Positions 8,764-18,763 are shown, counted from the stretch's first letter. The stretch is DNA of 38,110 nucleotides from Rhodobacteraceae bacterium WD3A24 (GCA_002967695.1 PUHN01000035.1:1-38110), one strand, 5' to 3'. Program-made: numbers and translations. The notes: generated by a model from the sequence alone, not told the origin.

Positions 8764-8803
8764 ACGGAGGGTGCGACGATTTCGCGGCATTATATTCGCC
8801 GTG

Positions 8804-8830
8804 CCCACTTCGGTGAGCAATAGAAGTGGG
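8804..8830. repeat. Inverted repeat behind the SseB-family gene
   Basis: An 8-bp perfect stem (8804-8811 with 8823-8830) with an 11-nt loop. It lies 40 bp after the SseB-family stop and 17 bp before the dead IS1595 start. It could be the operon terminator (no T-run) or part of the IS left end. Confidence 0.4.
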
Positions 8831-8846
8831 GTAGGGAGCAAAGCCA

Positions 8847-8946
8847 ATGTCGAAGCTGTCCAACGAGCACTTCCACGACGAGCAAGCCGCTTACGGCTAG
8901 ATCGAGGCGCGCGTGTGGCGGAATGGCCTGACCTGCCCCAAGTGCG
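8847..8946 (+). pseudogene. IS1595-family transposase, N-terminal fragment with stop
   Basis: Starting at ATG 8847 the reading MSKLSNEHFHDEQAAY matches the start of IS1595-type transposases. An in-frame TAG at 8898 interrupts it, after which the same frame continues IEARVWRNGLTCPKC, the first zinc-finger cysteine pair of the family. Homology is lost at about 8946, so more than three quarters of the transposase is gone. It is a dead remnant and the leftmost piece of an IS mosaic running to 9581. Confidence 0.75.
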
Positions 8947-8968
8947 AAGACCTCATAGCGCGTCTGAA

Positions 8969-9074
8969 CCATGCCCGATTCTGGGTGATCCGTCCTGATC
9001 GAGCGGCGCGGGTGTCGGTGTCGCGCGCGGCGACACCGTCGGTGAGTGTGACCCCTTCGATGACCTGTGGCAAC
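8969..9074. repeat. 106-bp dispersed repeat, copy A
   Basis: Aligns without gaps to 20794-20899 in the same orientation, with 82 of 106 bases identical by my hand count. On the minus strand both copies keep one open frame whose most conserved stretch is RAARSGR(I/V)TQNR. In that stretch almost all differences fall on third codon positions. Copy A lies between the IS1595 fragment and an IS3-type orfA fragment. Its identity is unknown: it could be the end of an IS or a short mobile or coding element. Confidence 0.8.
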
Positions 9075-9168
9075 TGGTTCGCGAGAGGTGGTTCCGGAAA
9101 TCTGAACAGCCGGGGTAAGTGGTTTTTCCGTGCAACAGCGGCATGATGCTGCGAGCAAGGAGAAGCCG

Positions 9169-9402
9169 ATGGCAAGACGGCCGCGCCGGAACCACAGCGC
9201 GGCATTCAAGGCGAAAGTGGCAGTGACCGCGATCAAGGGCGCGAAGGCCCTGATCGAACTGGCGCAGGTTTTCGACGTCCATCCGAACCAGATCAAGCAG
9301 TGGCGCGACCAGCTACTTGAGGGCGCGACCGGGGTGTTTGGTGATGGCCCGGATGCTGAACCGCACGATAAAGGAGGCCACCGCGAAGCGCTTCCACTAT
9401 GA
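9169..9402 (+). pseudogene. IS3-type OrfA fragment
   Basis: From ATG 9169 the first roughly 58 residues (MARRPRRNHSAAFKAKVAV, then a helix-turn-helix ELAQVFDVHPNQIKQWRDQL and LLEGATGVFG) are the DNA-binding OrfA of an IS3-family element. Beyond about 9345 the frame runs out of homology and stops at 9402. The catalytic OrfB that should follow is absent and is replaced directly by the end of a different transposase frame. Non-functional. Confidence 0.8.
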
Positions 9403-9581
9403 CAGCCACGACCAGCTGCGCACGCATCTCGCGGACTTCATGGCAGCCTACAACTTCGCCCGTCGGCTCAAGACCCTGGGCGGCCTCACGCCATACGAAT
9501 ACATCTGCAAGGTCTGGACGTCAGAGCCCGATCGACTCATCCTCGATCCGATCCACCAGATGCCGGGACTGAACACCCAAA
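9346..9581 (+). pseudogene. IS481/IS3-like transposase C-terminal fragment
   Basis: In another frame, residues NRTIKEATAKRFHYDSHDQL, then HLADFMAAYNFARRLKTLGG and LTPYEYICKVWTSEPDR, are the C-terminal end of a DDE integrase-core transposase. I believe it is IS481-like, ending near PIHQMPGLNT at about 9577. The catalytic domain upstream is missing. The fragment runs up to the stop codon of parE on the other strand, so an insertion or deletion event stopped exactly at the end of an essential gene. A tgggtg-type inverted repeat at 8982 and 9582 is suggestive but not proven. Confidence 0.75.
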
Positions 9582-9582
9582 T

Positions 9583-11544
9583 TCACACATCCAGTTCCTC
9601 CACGAAGCGCGCATTTTCCTGAATGTACTGGAAGCGCGATTCCGGCTTCTTGCCCATCAGGCGTTCGACCAGCTCGCCGGTCTCGCCGGGCATGTCCTCG
9701 TCGATGCTCACGCGGATCAGGCGGCGGGTTGCCGGGTTCATGGTCGTCTCCTTGAGGTCTTTCGCGTCCATCTCGCCCAGGCCCTTGAAACGGCTGACCT
9801 CGACCTTGCCCTTGCCGCCCAGCCCCTTGGCCAGCCAGGCGTCCTTTTCCGCCTCGTCGAGGGCGTAGATGCGCGTCGCGCCCTGGGTGAGGCGGAACAG
9901 CGGCGGGCAGGCCAGATAGAGATGGCCCTGATCGACCAGCGGGCGCATCTGGGAGTAGAAGAACGTCATCAAGAGCGCCGCGATATGGGCGCCATCCACA
10001 TCGGCGTCGGTCATGATGATGATGCGGTCATAGCGCAGATCGTCGATGCGGAACTTCGTGCCCAGCCCCACGCCCAGCGCCTGGCACAGGTCGTTTATCT
10101 CCTGATTCTGGCCCAGCTTCGACGACGCCGCGCCCAGCACGTTGAGGATCTTGCCGCGCAGGGGCAGCAGCGCCTGATTGGTGCGCGCCCGCGCGGCCTT
10201 GGCCGAGCCGCCCGCCGAGTCGCCCTCGACGATGAACAGCTCGGTTCCCGCGCGGTTGGTCGCGGTGCAGTCCACCAGCTTGCCGGGCAGGCGCAGCCTG
10301 CGGGTGGCCGACTTGCGCGACGTCTCCTTTTCCTGCTTGCGGCGCTGGCGCTCCTCGGCGCGCAGGACCAGGTAGTCGAGAATGGCGCCGGCGGCCTTGG
10401 GGTCGGCGGCCAGCCAGTTGTCGAAATGGTCGCGCACCGCGCCCTCGACCAGCTTGGCCGCCTCGGCGGTGGCCAGCCGGTCCTTCGTCTGGCCGACGAA
10501 TTCGGGCTCGCGGATGAAGCACGAGACCAGCGCGCAGCCCCCCGCGAAGAGATCCTCGCGGGTGATCTGCGCGGCCTTGCGGTTGCCGGCCAGTTCGCCA
10601 TAGGCGCGGATGCCCTTTAGGATGGCCGCCCAGAAGCCCTGTTCATGCGTGCCGCCCTCGGGCGTGGGGACGGTGTTGCAGTAGCTCTGGATGAACCCGT
10701 CGCGCCCGGGCGACCAGTTGATCGCCCACTCGACCGAGCCGGGGCGGGCGAACTTCTCTTCGAAGCTGACCTTTCCGGCGAAGGGCCGGGTGGCGTAGGT
10801 CGAGTCGCCGGAAAGCTGCTCGTCAAGGTAGTCGGCCAGCCCGCCGGGAAAGCGAAAGCTCGCCTCCATCGGCGTGTCGCCGTCCTCGAGCGCCGATTTC
10901 CAGCGGATCTCGACGCCCGAGAAGAGATAGGCCTTGGAGCGGGCGAGCTTGAACAGCCGCGCCGGGCGCAGGCTCAGATTGCCGAAAATCTCGGGGTCGG
11001 GGTGAAAGGTGATGGTGGTGCCGCGCCGGTTTGGCGCGGGGCCGGCCTTCTCGACGGGGCCCAGCGGCAGGCCGCGGGCGAAGTCCTGCACGAACAGCTC
11101 GCGACCCCGCGCGACCTCCACGCGCATGCGGTCCGACAGCGCGTTGACCACGCTGGCGCCAACGCCGTGCAGGCCGCCCGAGGTGGCATAGGCCTTGCCG
11201 CCGAACTTGCCGCCGGCATGCAGCGTGCACAGGATCACTTCCAGCGCCGACCTGTCGGGGAATTTCGGGTGCGGATCGACGGGAATCCCGCGGCCGTTGT
11301 CGCGGATGGTGATCGCGCCGTCGGCGTGCAGCTCGACCTCGATGCGGCTGGCATGGCCCGCGACAGCCTCGTCCATGGCGTTGTCGAGAACCTCGGCGAC
11401 AAGGTGGTGCAGGGCCCGCTCGTCGGTGCCGCCGATATACATGCCGGGGCGTTTGCGCACCGGTTCGAGGCCTTCGAGCACCTCGATGGAATGGGCATCA
11501 TAGCTGGAGTCGTCGCGGCCTGAGAGGAGATCGTCGGCGGGCAT
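9583..11544 (-). CDS. parE: DNA topoisomerase IV subunit B ParE
   Basis: 653 residues, the ATPase/TOPRIM subunit that with ParC decatenates daughter chromosomes. The GHKL ATPase shows EVLDNAMDEAVAG, DNGRGIPV and the GGLHGVGASVVNAL glycine-rich lid. The TOPRIM domain shows LFIVEGDSAGGSA and MTDADVDGAHI with its acidic metal ligands. The C-terminus FVEELDV is typical of alphaproteobacterial ParE. It is called ParE rather than GyrB from the overall length and the absence of the GyrB insert; GyrB is not in the window. The start is ATG 11544. The stop lies directly against IS debris, so the original downstream region and terminator are lost, but the coding sequence is complete. Confidence 0.93.
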   Translation of the reverse strand: MPADDLLSGRDDSSYDAHSIEVLEGLEPVRKRPGMYIGGTDERALHHLVAEVLDNAMDEAVAGHASRIEVELHADGAITIRDNGRGIPVDPHPKFPDRSALEVILCTLHAGGKFGGKAYATSGGLHGVGASVVNALSDRMRVEVARGRELFVQDFARGLPLGPVEKAGPAPNRRGTTITFHPDPEIFGNLSLRPARLFKLARSKAYLFSGVEIRWKSALEDGDTPMEASFRFPGGLADYLDEQLSGDSTYATRPFAGKVSFEEKFARPGSVEWAINWSPGRDGFIQSYCNTVPTPEGGTHEQGFWAAILKGIRAYGELAGNRKAAQITREDLFAGGCALVSCFIREPEFVGQTKDRLATAEAAKLVEGAVRDHFDNWLAADPKAAGAILDYLVLRAEERQRRKQEKETSRKSATRRLRLPGKLVDCTATNRAGTELFIVEGDSAGGSAKAARARTNQALLPLRGKILNVLGAASSKLGQNQEINDLCQALGVGLGTKFRIDDLRYDRIIIMTDADVDGAHIAALLMTFFYSQMRPLVDQGHLYLACPPLFRLTQGATRIYALDEAEKDAWLAKGLGGKGKVEVSRFKGLGEMDAKDLKETTMNPATRRLIRVSIDEDMPGETGELVERLMGKKPESRFQYIQENARFVEELDV

Positions 11545-11662
11545 GGGCTGCTCTTTTCTGGTCTTGCCTGGAGGAGGTCAGGGTAAAGCACGGCCGGGGC
11601 AGGGGACAAGGCCGCGCGCACCCGGCCGCCGCACCGTCGAACGACCGCCGGGGGATGCAGGC

Positions 11663-11691
11663 GGGACACTCCAGCGGCGCCGGAGCGTCCC
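11663..11691 (-). terminator. Hairpin behind the coiled-coil gene
   Basis: Positions 11663-11672 pair with 11682-11691 (nine of ten pairs, one A/C mismatch, 9-nt loop), about 20 nt after the stop of the minus-strand coiled-coil gene and before parE. There is no clear T-run, so termination is inferred from position and stem strength. Confidence 0.45.
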
Positions 11692-11711
11692 GTGGCGGGT
11701 ATCGCGGAAGG

Positions 11712-11999
11712 TTACCTGAAGCGCGACCAGGCGTCCTTGATCGCCTTGTTCATCGACTCGATCGATTCCTCGGCGCCGCGCCTGATGTCCTCCCAGGCCG
11801 ATTCCCCGGCAGCGCGCAGCTTGCGCAGCTCGGCCTCGGCATCGTCCTGCTTGCGGCGCAGGCGCTTGATCTCCTCGTCGTAACGGGCCTCGGCGTCGGC
11901 GCTGGCCGATCGGGCCTGTGCCTCCATCTTGTCGATCTCGGCCTTCCATTCCGCGATGCGGGCTTCGAGTTTCTTCTGATAGGCGGTCTTGTCGGTCAT
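11712..11999 (-). CDS. Small coiled-coil protein of unknown function
   Basis: 95 residues, strongly charged. Residues 5-75 are one long helix with heptad-like spacing (KKLEARIAEWKAEIDKMEAQ, then EARYDEEIKRLRRKQDDAEAELRKLR), followed by an amphipathic C-terminal helix (ESIESMNKAIKDAWSRF). No signal peptide or membrane segment. A GAGAGGAAATGCG sequence precedes ATG 11999. Similar short coiled-coil proteins are common in proteobacteria without known role; a cytosolic structural or stress-related role would be a guess. It is divergent from the methyltransferase at 12095 and ends before a hairpin. Confidence 0.75.
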   Translation of the reverse strand: MTDKTAYQKKLEARIAEWKAEIDKMEAQARSASADAEARYDEEIKRLRRKQDDAEAELRKLRAAGESAWEDIRRGAEESIESMNKAIKDAWSRFR

Positions 12000-12094
12000 C
12001 GCATTTCCTCTCCACGCGGCGGCGTCGGGCTTGTACGCGCCGCCTCTTCGGCCTAGCTGACGAGCCTAGCACGGTTTGACGAGGGAATGCAGCC

Positions 12095-12691
12095 ATGTGG
12101 GACGAACGCTTTGCCACGCCCGATTATCTGTTCGGCACCGAGCCGGCCGATTTTCTCATCCGCGAGGGCTGGCGGATTCCCGCGGGCGCGCGGGTGCTGG
12201 CGGTGGCCGATGGCGAGGGGCGCAACTCGGTCTGGCTGGCGCGGCAGGGCCACAGTGTCGTGGCGATGGATTCCTCGGCCGTGGGGCTGGACAAGGCGCG
12301 CAAGCTGGCCGCCGGGGCGGGCGTGGCGGTCGATTTCCACCACGCCGACATCGCCGATTGGCCGTGGACGTCTGCGGCCTATGACGCGGTCGTCGCGGTC
12401 TTCATCCAGTTCGCCGCGCCCGCCCTGCGCGAGGCCATCTTCGCGGGAATGGCGCGCACCCTGAAGCCCGGCGGGCTGCTTCTGCTGCACGGCTACGCGC
12501 CCCGGCAGGTCGATTACGGCACTGGCGGGCCCCCGGCGCGCGAGAACATGTACACGCTGCCCATGCTGCACGCGGCCTTGCCGGGCTGGGAGATCCTGCA
12601 CGAGGCCGATTACGACGCCGAGATCCACGAGGGCACGGGGCATTCCGGCGTTTCGGGGCTGATCGACTTCGTCGCCCGCAAGCCGGGCTGA
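12095..12691 (+). CDS. Class I SAM-dependent methyltransferase (TehB-like)
   Basis: 198 residues. The N-terminus (WDERFATPDYLFGTEPADFL) and the SAM-binding motif VLAVADGEGRNSVWLA place it with small Rossmann-fold methyltransferases close to the TehB / thiopurine group. Motif II is VVAMDSSAVGLDKAR, the acidic motif HHADIADW, and the post-I region LKPGGLLLLHG. The first glycine motif reads ADGEGRN where E/DxGxGxG is usual, a common variant in this subgroup. Substrate cannot be told; tellurite or other detoxification roles are only family associations. Start supported by GAGGGA upstream. A MATE exporter follows 44 bp later in the same direction. Confidence 0.8.
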   Translation: MWDERFATPDYLFGTEPADFLIREGWRIPAGARVLAVADGEGRNSVWLARQGHSVVAMDSSAVGLDKARKLAAGAGVAVDFHHADIADWPWTSAAYDAVVAVFIQFAAPALREAIFAGMARTLKPGGLLLLHGYAPRQVDYGTGGPPARENMYTLPMLHAALPGWEILHEADYDAEIHEGTGHSGVSGLIDFVARKPG

Positions 12692-12735
12692 GGGTGCGGC
12701 TTGCCAGCGCCGCGGGGTGCGGCTAAGCGCGGGGG

Positions 12736-14106
12736 ATGACCGACACCGCCGCCCTCAGCCCGCAGCCCGCCCGCACCCATCTGCGCGCCGCGCTGGTGCT
12801 GGGGCTGCCGCTGGTGGGCAGCCATCTGGCGCAGTTCGCGCTGCAGATCACCGATACGCTGATGCTGGGCTGGTACGGGGTCGAGTCCCTGGCGGGCGGG
12901 GTGCTGGGCACGACGGTCTTCTTCACCATCTTCATCTTCGGCACGGGGTTTGCGAACGCCGTCATGCCGATGGTGGCCACCGCCGCGGCCGCGGGCGCGC
13001 CGGACGAGGTGCGCCGGGCCACGCGCATGGGGATGTGGCTGTCGGCGGGCTTCGCGGCGCTGATGCTGCCGGTGATGTGGTGGTCGGGCCCGCTCTTGCG
13101 GCTGCTCGGTCAGCCGGACGTGGCCGTGGGGCTTGCACAGGACTATCTGCGCATTGCCGGCTGGGGCATGGCGCCGGCACTGGTGGTGATGGTGCTCAAG
13201 AGCCATCTCGCCGCGCTGGAACGCACGCAGGTGGTGCTGTGGGTCACGGTGGCGGCCGTGATCCTGAACGCCGCCATCAACTGGGCCTTCATCTTCGGCA
13301 ACTGGGGCGCGCCGGAACTGGGCGTTCGGGGCGCGGCGCTGGCCTCGGTGGTGGTGCAGACGGCAACGGCGGCCGCGCTGGCGGCCTATTCCGGCTGGCT
13401 GCCCGCGTTGCGGCGCTATGCCCTGTTCGCGCGGCTGTGGCGGCCCGACGCGGTGGCGCTGGCGCGGGTGTTCCGCATCGGCTGGCCGATCGGGCTGGCA
13501 TTGCTGGCCGAGAGCGGGCTGTTCGCGGCGACATCGATCCTTATGGGCTGGATCGGCACGCGCGAGCTGGCCGCCCACGGCATCTCCATCGAGATCACGG
13601 CGATGGTCTTCATGATCCATCTGGGGCTGTCGAACGCGGCGACGGTGATGGTGGGGCGCGCCCGCGGGCGCGGCGACGCGGACGGGCTGCGGCTGGGCGC
13701 GCTGGTGGCCTGTGCATTGTCGGCGGGCGTCGCGCTTGCGACGATGGTGCTCTACGTGGCTGCGCCCGCGGCGCTGATCGGGCTTTTCGTCGCGCCCGAC
13801 GACCCGGCGCGGCCCGCGATCATCGCCATCGGGGTGCCCTTCATCCTGGTGGCGGCGGTGTTTCAGCTTGCCGACTCCGCGCAGGTGATGGCGATGGGCC
13901 TTCTGCGGGGGCTGCAGGACACGCGCGTGCCGATGGTGATCGCCACCATCGCGTACTGGGTGCTGGGCATTCCTGCCAGCTGGGTGCTGGGCTTTCCGCT
14001 GGGGCTGGGCGGTGTCGGCGTGTGGCTGGGGCTGGTGCTGGGGCTGAGTGTCGCCGCTGTACTGCTGATGACCCGTTTCTGGCGCCGCGCCCCGCGCCCG
14101 GCCTGA
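12736..14106 (+). CDS. MATE family multidrug efflux transporter
   Basis: 456 residues with about 12 hydrophobic segments arranged as two similar halves, the MATE fold (NorM/DinF group). It begins with a short cytoplasmic tail and an amphipathic stretch, LPLVGSHLAQFALQITDTLM, which is the conserved start of the first MatE domain. The second domain begins at about residue 240 (IGWPIGLALLAESGLFAATS). MATE pumps export cationic drugs or metabolites in exchange for Na+ or H+. It converges with gyrA, with a strong hairpin over the stop codon. Substrate unknown. The start ATG 12736 has GGGGG just before it; spacing is tight. Confidence 0.92.
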   Translation: MTDTAALSPQPARTHLRAALVLGLPLVGSHLAQFALQITDTLMLGWYGVESLAGGVLGTTVFFTIFIFGTGFANAVMPMVATAAAAGAPDEVRRATRMGMWLSAGFAALMLPVMWWSGPLLRLLGQPDVAVGLAQDYLRIAGWGMAPALVVMVLKSHLAALERTQVVLWVTVAAVILNAAINWAFIFGNWGAPELGVRGAALASVVVQTATAAALAAYSGWLPALRRYALFARLWRPDAVALARVFRIGWPIGLALLAESGLFAATSILMGWIGTRELAAHGISIEITAMVFMIHLGLSNAATVMVGRARGRGDADGLRLGALVACALSAGVALATMVLYVAAPAALIGLFVAPDDPARPAIIAIGVPFILVAAVFQLADSAQVMAMGLLRGLQDTRVPMVIATIAYWVLGIPASWVLGFPLGLGGVGVWLGLVLGLSVAAVLLMTRFWRRAPRPA

Positions 14107-14118
14107 CGGGCCGGGCGC
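14094..14118. terminator. Bidirectional hairpin between the MATE gene and gyrA
   Basis: A perfect 10-bp GC stem (14094-14103 with 14109-14118) with loop TGACG overlaps the last codons of the MATE gene and lies 5 nt beyond the gyrA stop. It is placed to stop both converging transcripts. It lacks T-runs on both sides. Confidence 0.6.
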
Positions 14119-14122
14119 GCGA

Positions 14123-16852
<2,730 letters not shown>

Positions 16853-16897
16853 GTGCTGCTCGCCTTGTTTTGAGCCCTACAATATCTGGTTGGCGGC

Positions 16898-16927
16898 AGT
16901 ATAGACGAACCTTCATATGGGGTGCAA
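16898..16927 (-). promoter_or_regulatory. gyrA promoter
   Basis: On the minus strand TTGCAC (16927-16922), 18-nt spacer, TATACT (16903-16898): a near-consensus sigma-70 promoter giving a leader of about 40 nt to gyrA. It is one of the clearest promoters in the window. The supercoil-sensitive behaviour of gyrA promoters is known in other bacteria; not testable here. Confidence 0.7.
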
Positions 16928-17043
16928 TGGGCGCTCCGCCGCATTCCGGCAGCCGCCATGGACGAGTGATAACATACTGTTTTTGTTGAAAAGAAATTTT
17001 TCCACGGCATCATCGGGGGACAAGTTGAACAAGGAGGCGCAAA

Positions 17044-17313
17044 ATGCCCGAGTCGGATGTCGAACTGATGCTCAAGGGATACGGCCTGACCACGGCCGAG
17101 ATGTTCTATCGCATGCCGGACCATCGCAGCGTCCTCAACACCTTCGTCTGGCAGGATTACGACCTCGCCCCCGATTATCCGCGCCTGTTCGAGTTCATCG
17201 AGTTCTGGCAGGAGGAGATCGAGGGCCCGCTGCATTCGGTGCGCTTTACCCACCGCAAACTGATCGCGCCGGGCGAATGGCGCAACGTCACCGGCGAGTT
17301 CCACGTCCACTGA
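17044..17313 (+). CDS. Usg-family protein
   Basis: 89 residues, soluble, aromatic rich (GYGLTTAEMFYRMPDHRSVL, then FVWQDYDLAPDYPRLFEFI and a C-terminal HRKLIAPGEWRNVTGEFHVH). This pattern is that of the Usg-like family found in alphaproteobacteria. Its biochemical role is not established; the name comes from an open frame next to biosynthetic genes and says nothing on function. An excellent ribosome binding site (AAGGAGG) stands 7 nt before the ATG. Divergent from gyrA; the 190-bp gap is AT rich compared with its surroundings. Confidence 0.85.
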   Translation: MPESDVELMLKGYGLTTAEMFYRMPDHRSVLNTFVWQDYDLAPDYPRLFEFIEFWQEEIEGPLHSVRFTHRKLIAPGEWRNVTGEFHVH

Positions 17314-17779
17314 GCGCGCGCCGCGCCGCCCACAGCCAGACCGCCGCCAGCGCGAAGGAGGCCAGCGCGTTCCACGAGGCCATCGACAGGCCCAGCATCT
17401 GCCAGGCGACCTCGTCGCAGCGCACCACCGGCGCGGCCATGATCTGGTCGAGCAGCTCGCCCGAGCTCATGCCCTGGATGTCGCCGCCGCCCGAGCAGGC
17501 CTGCGGGCCCTCCCACCAGCCGCGCTCGACTCCGGTATGATAGACGCCGATGGCACCGCTCGCAGCCGGGGCCACGGCGCCGGCCAGCGCCGGCAGCGCG
17601 CCGGGCAGGACAAGCGCGAGGCCACCGATCGCGATCGCGGCCAGATGCGGCCAGCGCTGCCAGATGCACAGCTCGCAAGGGGGCAGGCCGCCCAGATGCT
17701 CAAACATCAGCGCGCCTGCCAGAAGCGCCGCCGAGCCGCCGGCGGCCACAAGGATCAGGATCGTGCGCGTCGTTTGCAT
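17288..17779 (-). CDS. dsbB: Disulfide bond formation protein DsbB
   Basis: 163 residues, an inner-membrane quinone reductase that reoxidises the periplasmic thiol oxidase DsbA. Four membrane segments are visible. The first periplasmic loop carries the CELC pair (Cys35, Cys38) after GGLPP. The second periplasmic loop carries Cys95 (QACSGG) and Cys121 (VRCDEVAW), the pair that reacts with DsbA. All four redox cysteines are present. The start ATG 17779 shares one base with the stop of the upstream YqaA-type gene (TGATG), so translation is coupled. The 3' end overlaps the end of the usg gene on the other strand by 26 nt. DsbA is not in the window. Confidence 0.93.
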   Translation of the reverse strand: MQTTRTILILVAAGGSAALLAGALMFEHLGGLPPCELCIWQRWPHLAAIAIGGLALVLPGALPALAGAVAPAASGAIGVYHTGVERGWWEGPQACSGGGDIQGMSSGELLDQIMAAPVVRCDEVAWQMLGLSMASWNALASFALAAVWLWAARRALSGRGTRR

Positions 17780-18387
17780 CACATGTACCTCACAATGGCG
17801 AACCCGCCCGCTAGGAGCAGCACGAAAAGGGTGAAGAGCAGCGTCAGCCGGCGCTCGATGAAGTCGCGCACCGGCGCGCCGAAACGCCAGAGCAACGCTG
17901 CCACGACGAAGAAGCGCAAGCCCCGCGCCAGCACGCTGGCGACCATGAACACCGGCAGCGACAGCCCCGTCGCCCCCGACAATATGGTGATCACCTTGTA
18001 GGGAAACGGCGTGACCCCGGCAACCAGCACCGCCCAGGCGCCCCATTCGTTGTAGCGCGCCGCGAACTCGGCGAAATAGGCATCCTTGCCGTAGAACTCC
18101 AGCACCGGGCGGCCGACGCTCTCGAACAGGCCCCAGCCGATATAGTAGCCCAGCATCCCGCCCAGAACCGAGGCCGCCAGCGCGACACCCGCGATGACGA
18201 AGGCGCGCGTGGGCCGTGCGATGATCATCGGGATCATCAGCACATCCGGCGGAATCGGAAAGACCGAACTTTCCACGAAGGCCACCACCGCCAGCGCCCA
18301 CAGCGCATGCCGGCTGCCCGCGAGGGCGATGGTGCGGTCGTAGAGGGCGCGGATCATCGCGAGCCTGACGCTGAAGACGCCGCTCAT
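17779..18387 (-). CDS. YqaA/DedA-type membrane protein (SNARE-associated family)
   Basis: 202 residues with five or so hydrophobic segments. The sequence VVAFVESSVFPIPPDVLMIP and the GxxxGYYIGWGLFESVG region followed by VTPFPYKVITILSGATG are characteristic of the YqaA branch of the DedA/VTT superfamily. Members are inner-membrane proteins linked to lipid-carrier recycling or membrane homeostasis. The specific role of YqaA is unproven. It heads a two-gene operon with dsbB (TGATG overlap). Start ATG 18387; an upstream in-frame start would add little. Confidence 0.85.
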   Translation of the reverse strand: MSGVFSVRLAMIRALYDRTIALAGSRHALWALAVVAFVESSVFPIPPDVLMIPMIIARPTRAFVIAGVALAASVLGGMLGYYIGWGLFESVGRPVLEFYGKDAYFAEFAARYNEWGAWAVLVAGVTPFPYKVITILSGATGLSLPVFMVASVLARGLRFFVVAALLWRFGAPVRDFIERRLTLLFTLFVLLLAGGFAIVRYM

Positions 18388-18424
18388 CCACCACGCGGCG
18401 CGATCAAGGTCAAGCCCGCCACGC

Positions 18425-18453
18425 TTGACCGCCTCGGGGACGCGCGCTAATGG
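18425..18453 (+). promoter_or_regulatory. Strong promoter ahead of the tRNA-Leu-like locus
   Basis: TTGACC (18425-18430), a 17-nt spacer and TAATGG (18448-18453) form a near-consensus sigma-70 promoter. A start site near 18460 would coincide with the 5' end of the tRNA-Leu-like sequence. No protein gene follows; the first product would be RNA. Confidence 0.6.
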
Positions 18454-18461
18454 CGAACGGA

Positions 18462-18503
18462 GTGCCAGTGGCGGAATGGCAGACGCAGAGGATTCAGGAT
18501 CAC
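18462..18503 (+). pseudogene. tRNA-Leu(CAG)-like 5' half
   Basis: Seven acceptor-like bases, TG, then a leucine-type D-arm (GCGGAATGGCAGACGC) that shares 16 of 18 positions with the intact tRNA-Leu at 18660, then an anticodon-like loop containing CAG. The 3' side of the anticodon stem is broken, and no variable arm, T-loop GTTCRA or matching acceptor 3' strand follows. It is either a truncated tRNA-Leu or the tRNA-like head of a structured RNA. Confidence 0.6.
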
Positions 18504-18653
18504 CGTGTCTGCCCGGAAAGGCCGATCGTTTCCGGGGCGTCGTGCTGACCGATCCGCCTGTTGGGGCCGAAACAGGCCGTCCGCGCCGGATTGAGCCCGC
18601 CGGCGCGGCAGGTTAGACAGGGTTCCGCTCCCCGAGGCTACCGGCGGGGAGCG
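18462..18653 (+). ncRNA. Candidate structured RNA with serial hairpins
   Basis: Behind the promoter, four perfect hairpins follow one another: 18512-18519 with 18529-18536 (8 bp), 18556-18562 with 18571-18577 (7 bp), 18581-18589 with 18600-18608 (9 bp) and 18626-18633 with 18646-18653 (8 bp). A possible fifth joins 18485-18489 with 18508-18512 around the tRNA-like part. No coding frame is convincing. It could be a small RNA, a long leader of tRNA-Leu, or decay products of a lost tRNA region. GC-rich DNA makes chance stems common, so this is a candidate only. Confidence 0.35.
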
Positions 18654-18659
18654 TCCGGT

Positions 18660-18743
18660 GCGGGTGTGGCGGAACGGTAGACGCGAGGGTCTCAAAAACC
18701 CTTTCCGAAAGGAGTGTCGGTTCGAATCCGACCACCCGCACCA
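18660..18743 (+). tRNA. tRNA-Leu (anticodon CAA)
   Basis: 84 nt with encoded CCA. Acceptor GCGGGTG pairs with CACCCGC; leucine-type D-arm GCGGAACGGTAGACGC; anticodon stem AGGGT/ACCCT with loop CTCAAAA gives CAA; a long variable arm of class II type; T-arm GTCGG-TTCGAAT-CCGAC. Fully paired and intact. It marks the edge of an accessory insertion that begins 21 bp downstream with an IS5 end. A second possible promoter (TTGAGC 18591, TAGACA 18614) lies upstream. Confidence 0.97.
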
Positions 18744-18763
18744 AGTCTTCTCCGCCCTCGGAT

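Noticed and set aside
8982-9582. One internally deleted IS with terminal inverted repeats (tgggtgatccgtcctg / tgggtgttcagtcccg, 13 of 16)
   Set aside because: The left repeat lies inside the 106-bp repeat, which is homologous to copy B also upstream of it, so it does not mark a clean end. The transposase fragments seem to come from different families. No convincing target duplication fits. Kept only as a remark.
17288-18394. A single 368-codon frame ending with DsbB
   Set aside because: The upstream part is the off-frame shadow of the YqaA-type gene. DsbB proper starts at 17779 and has normal length.
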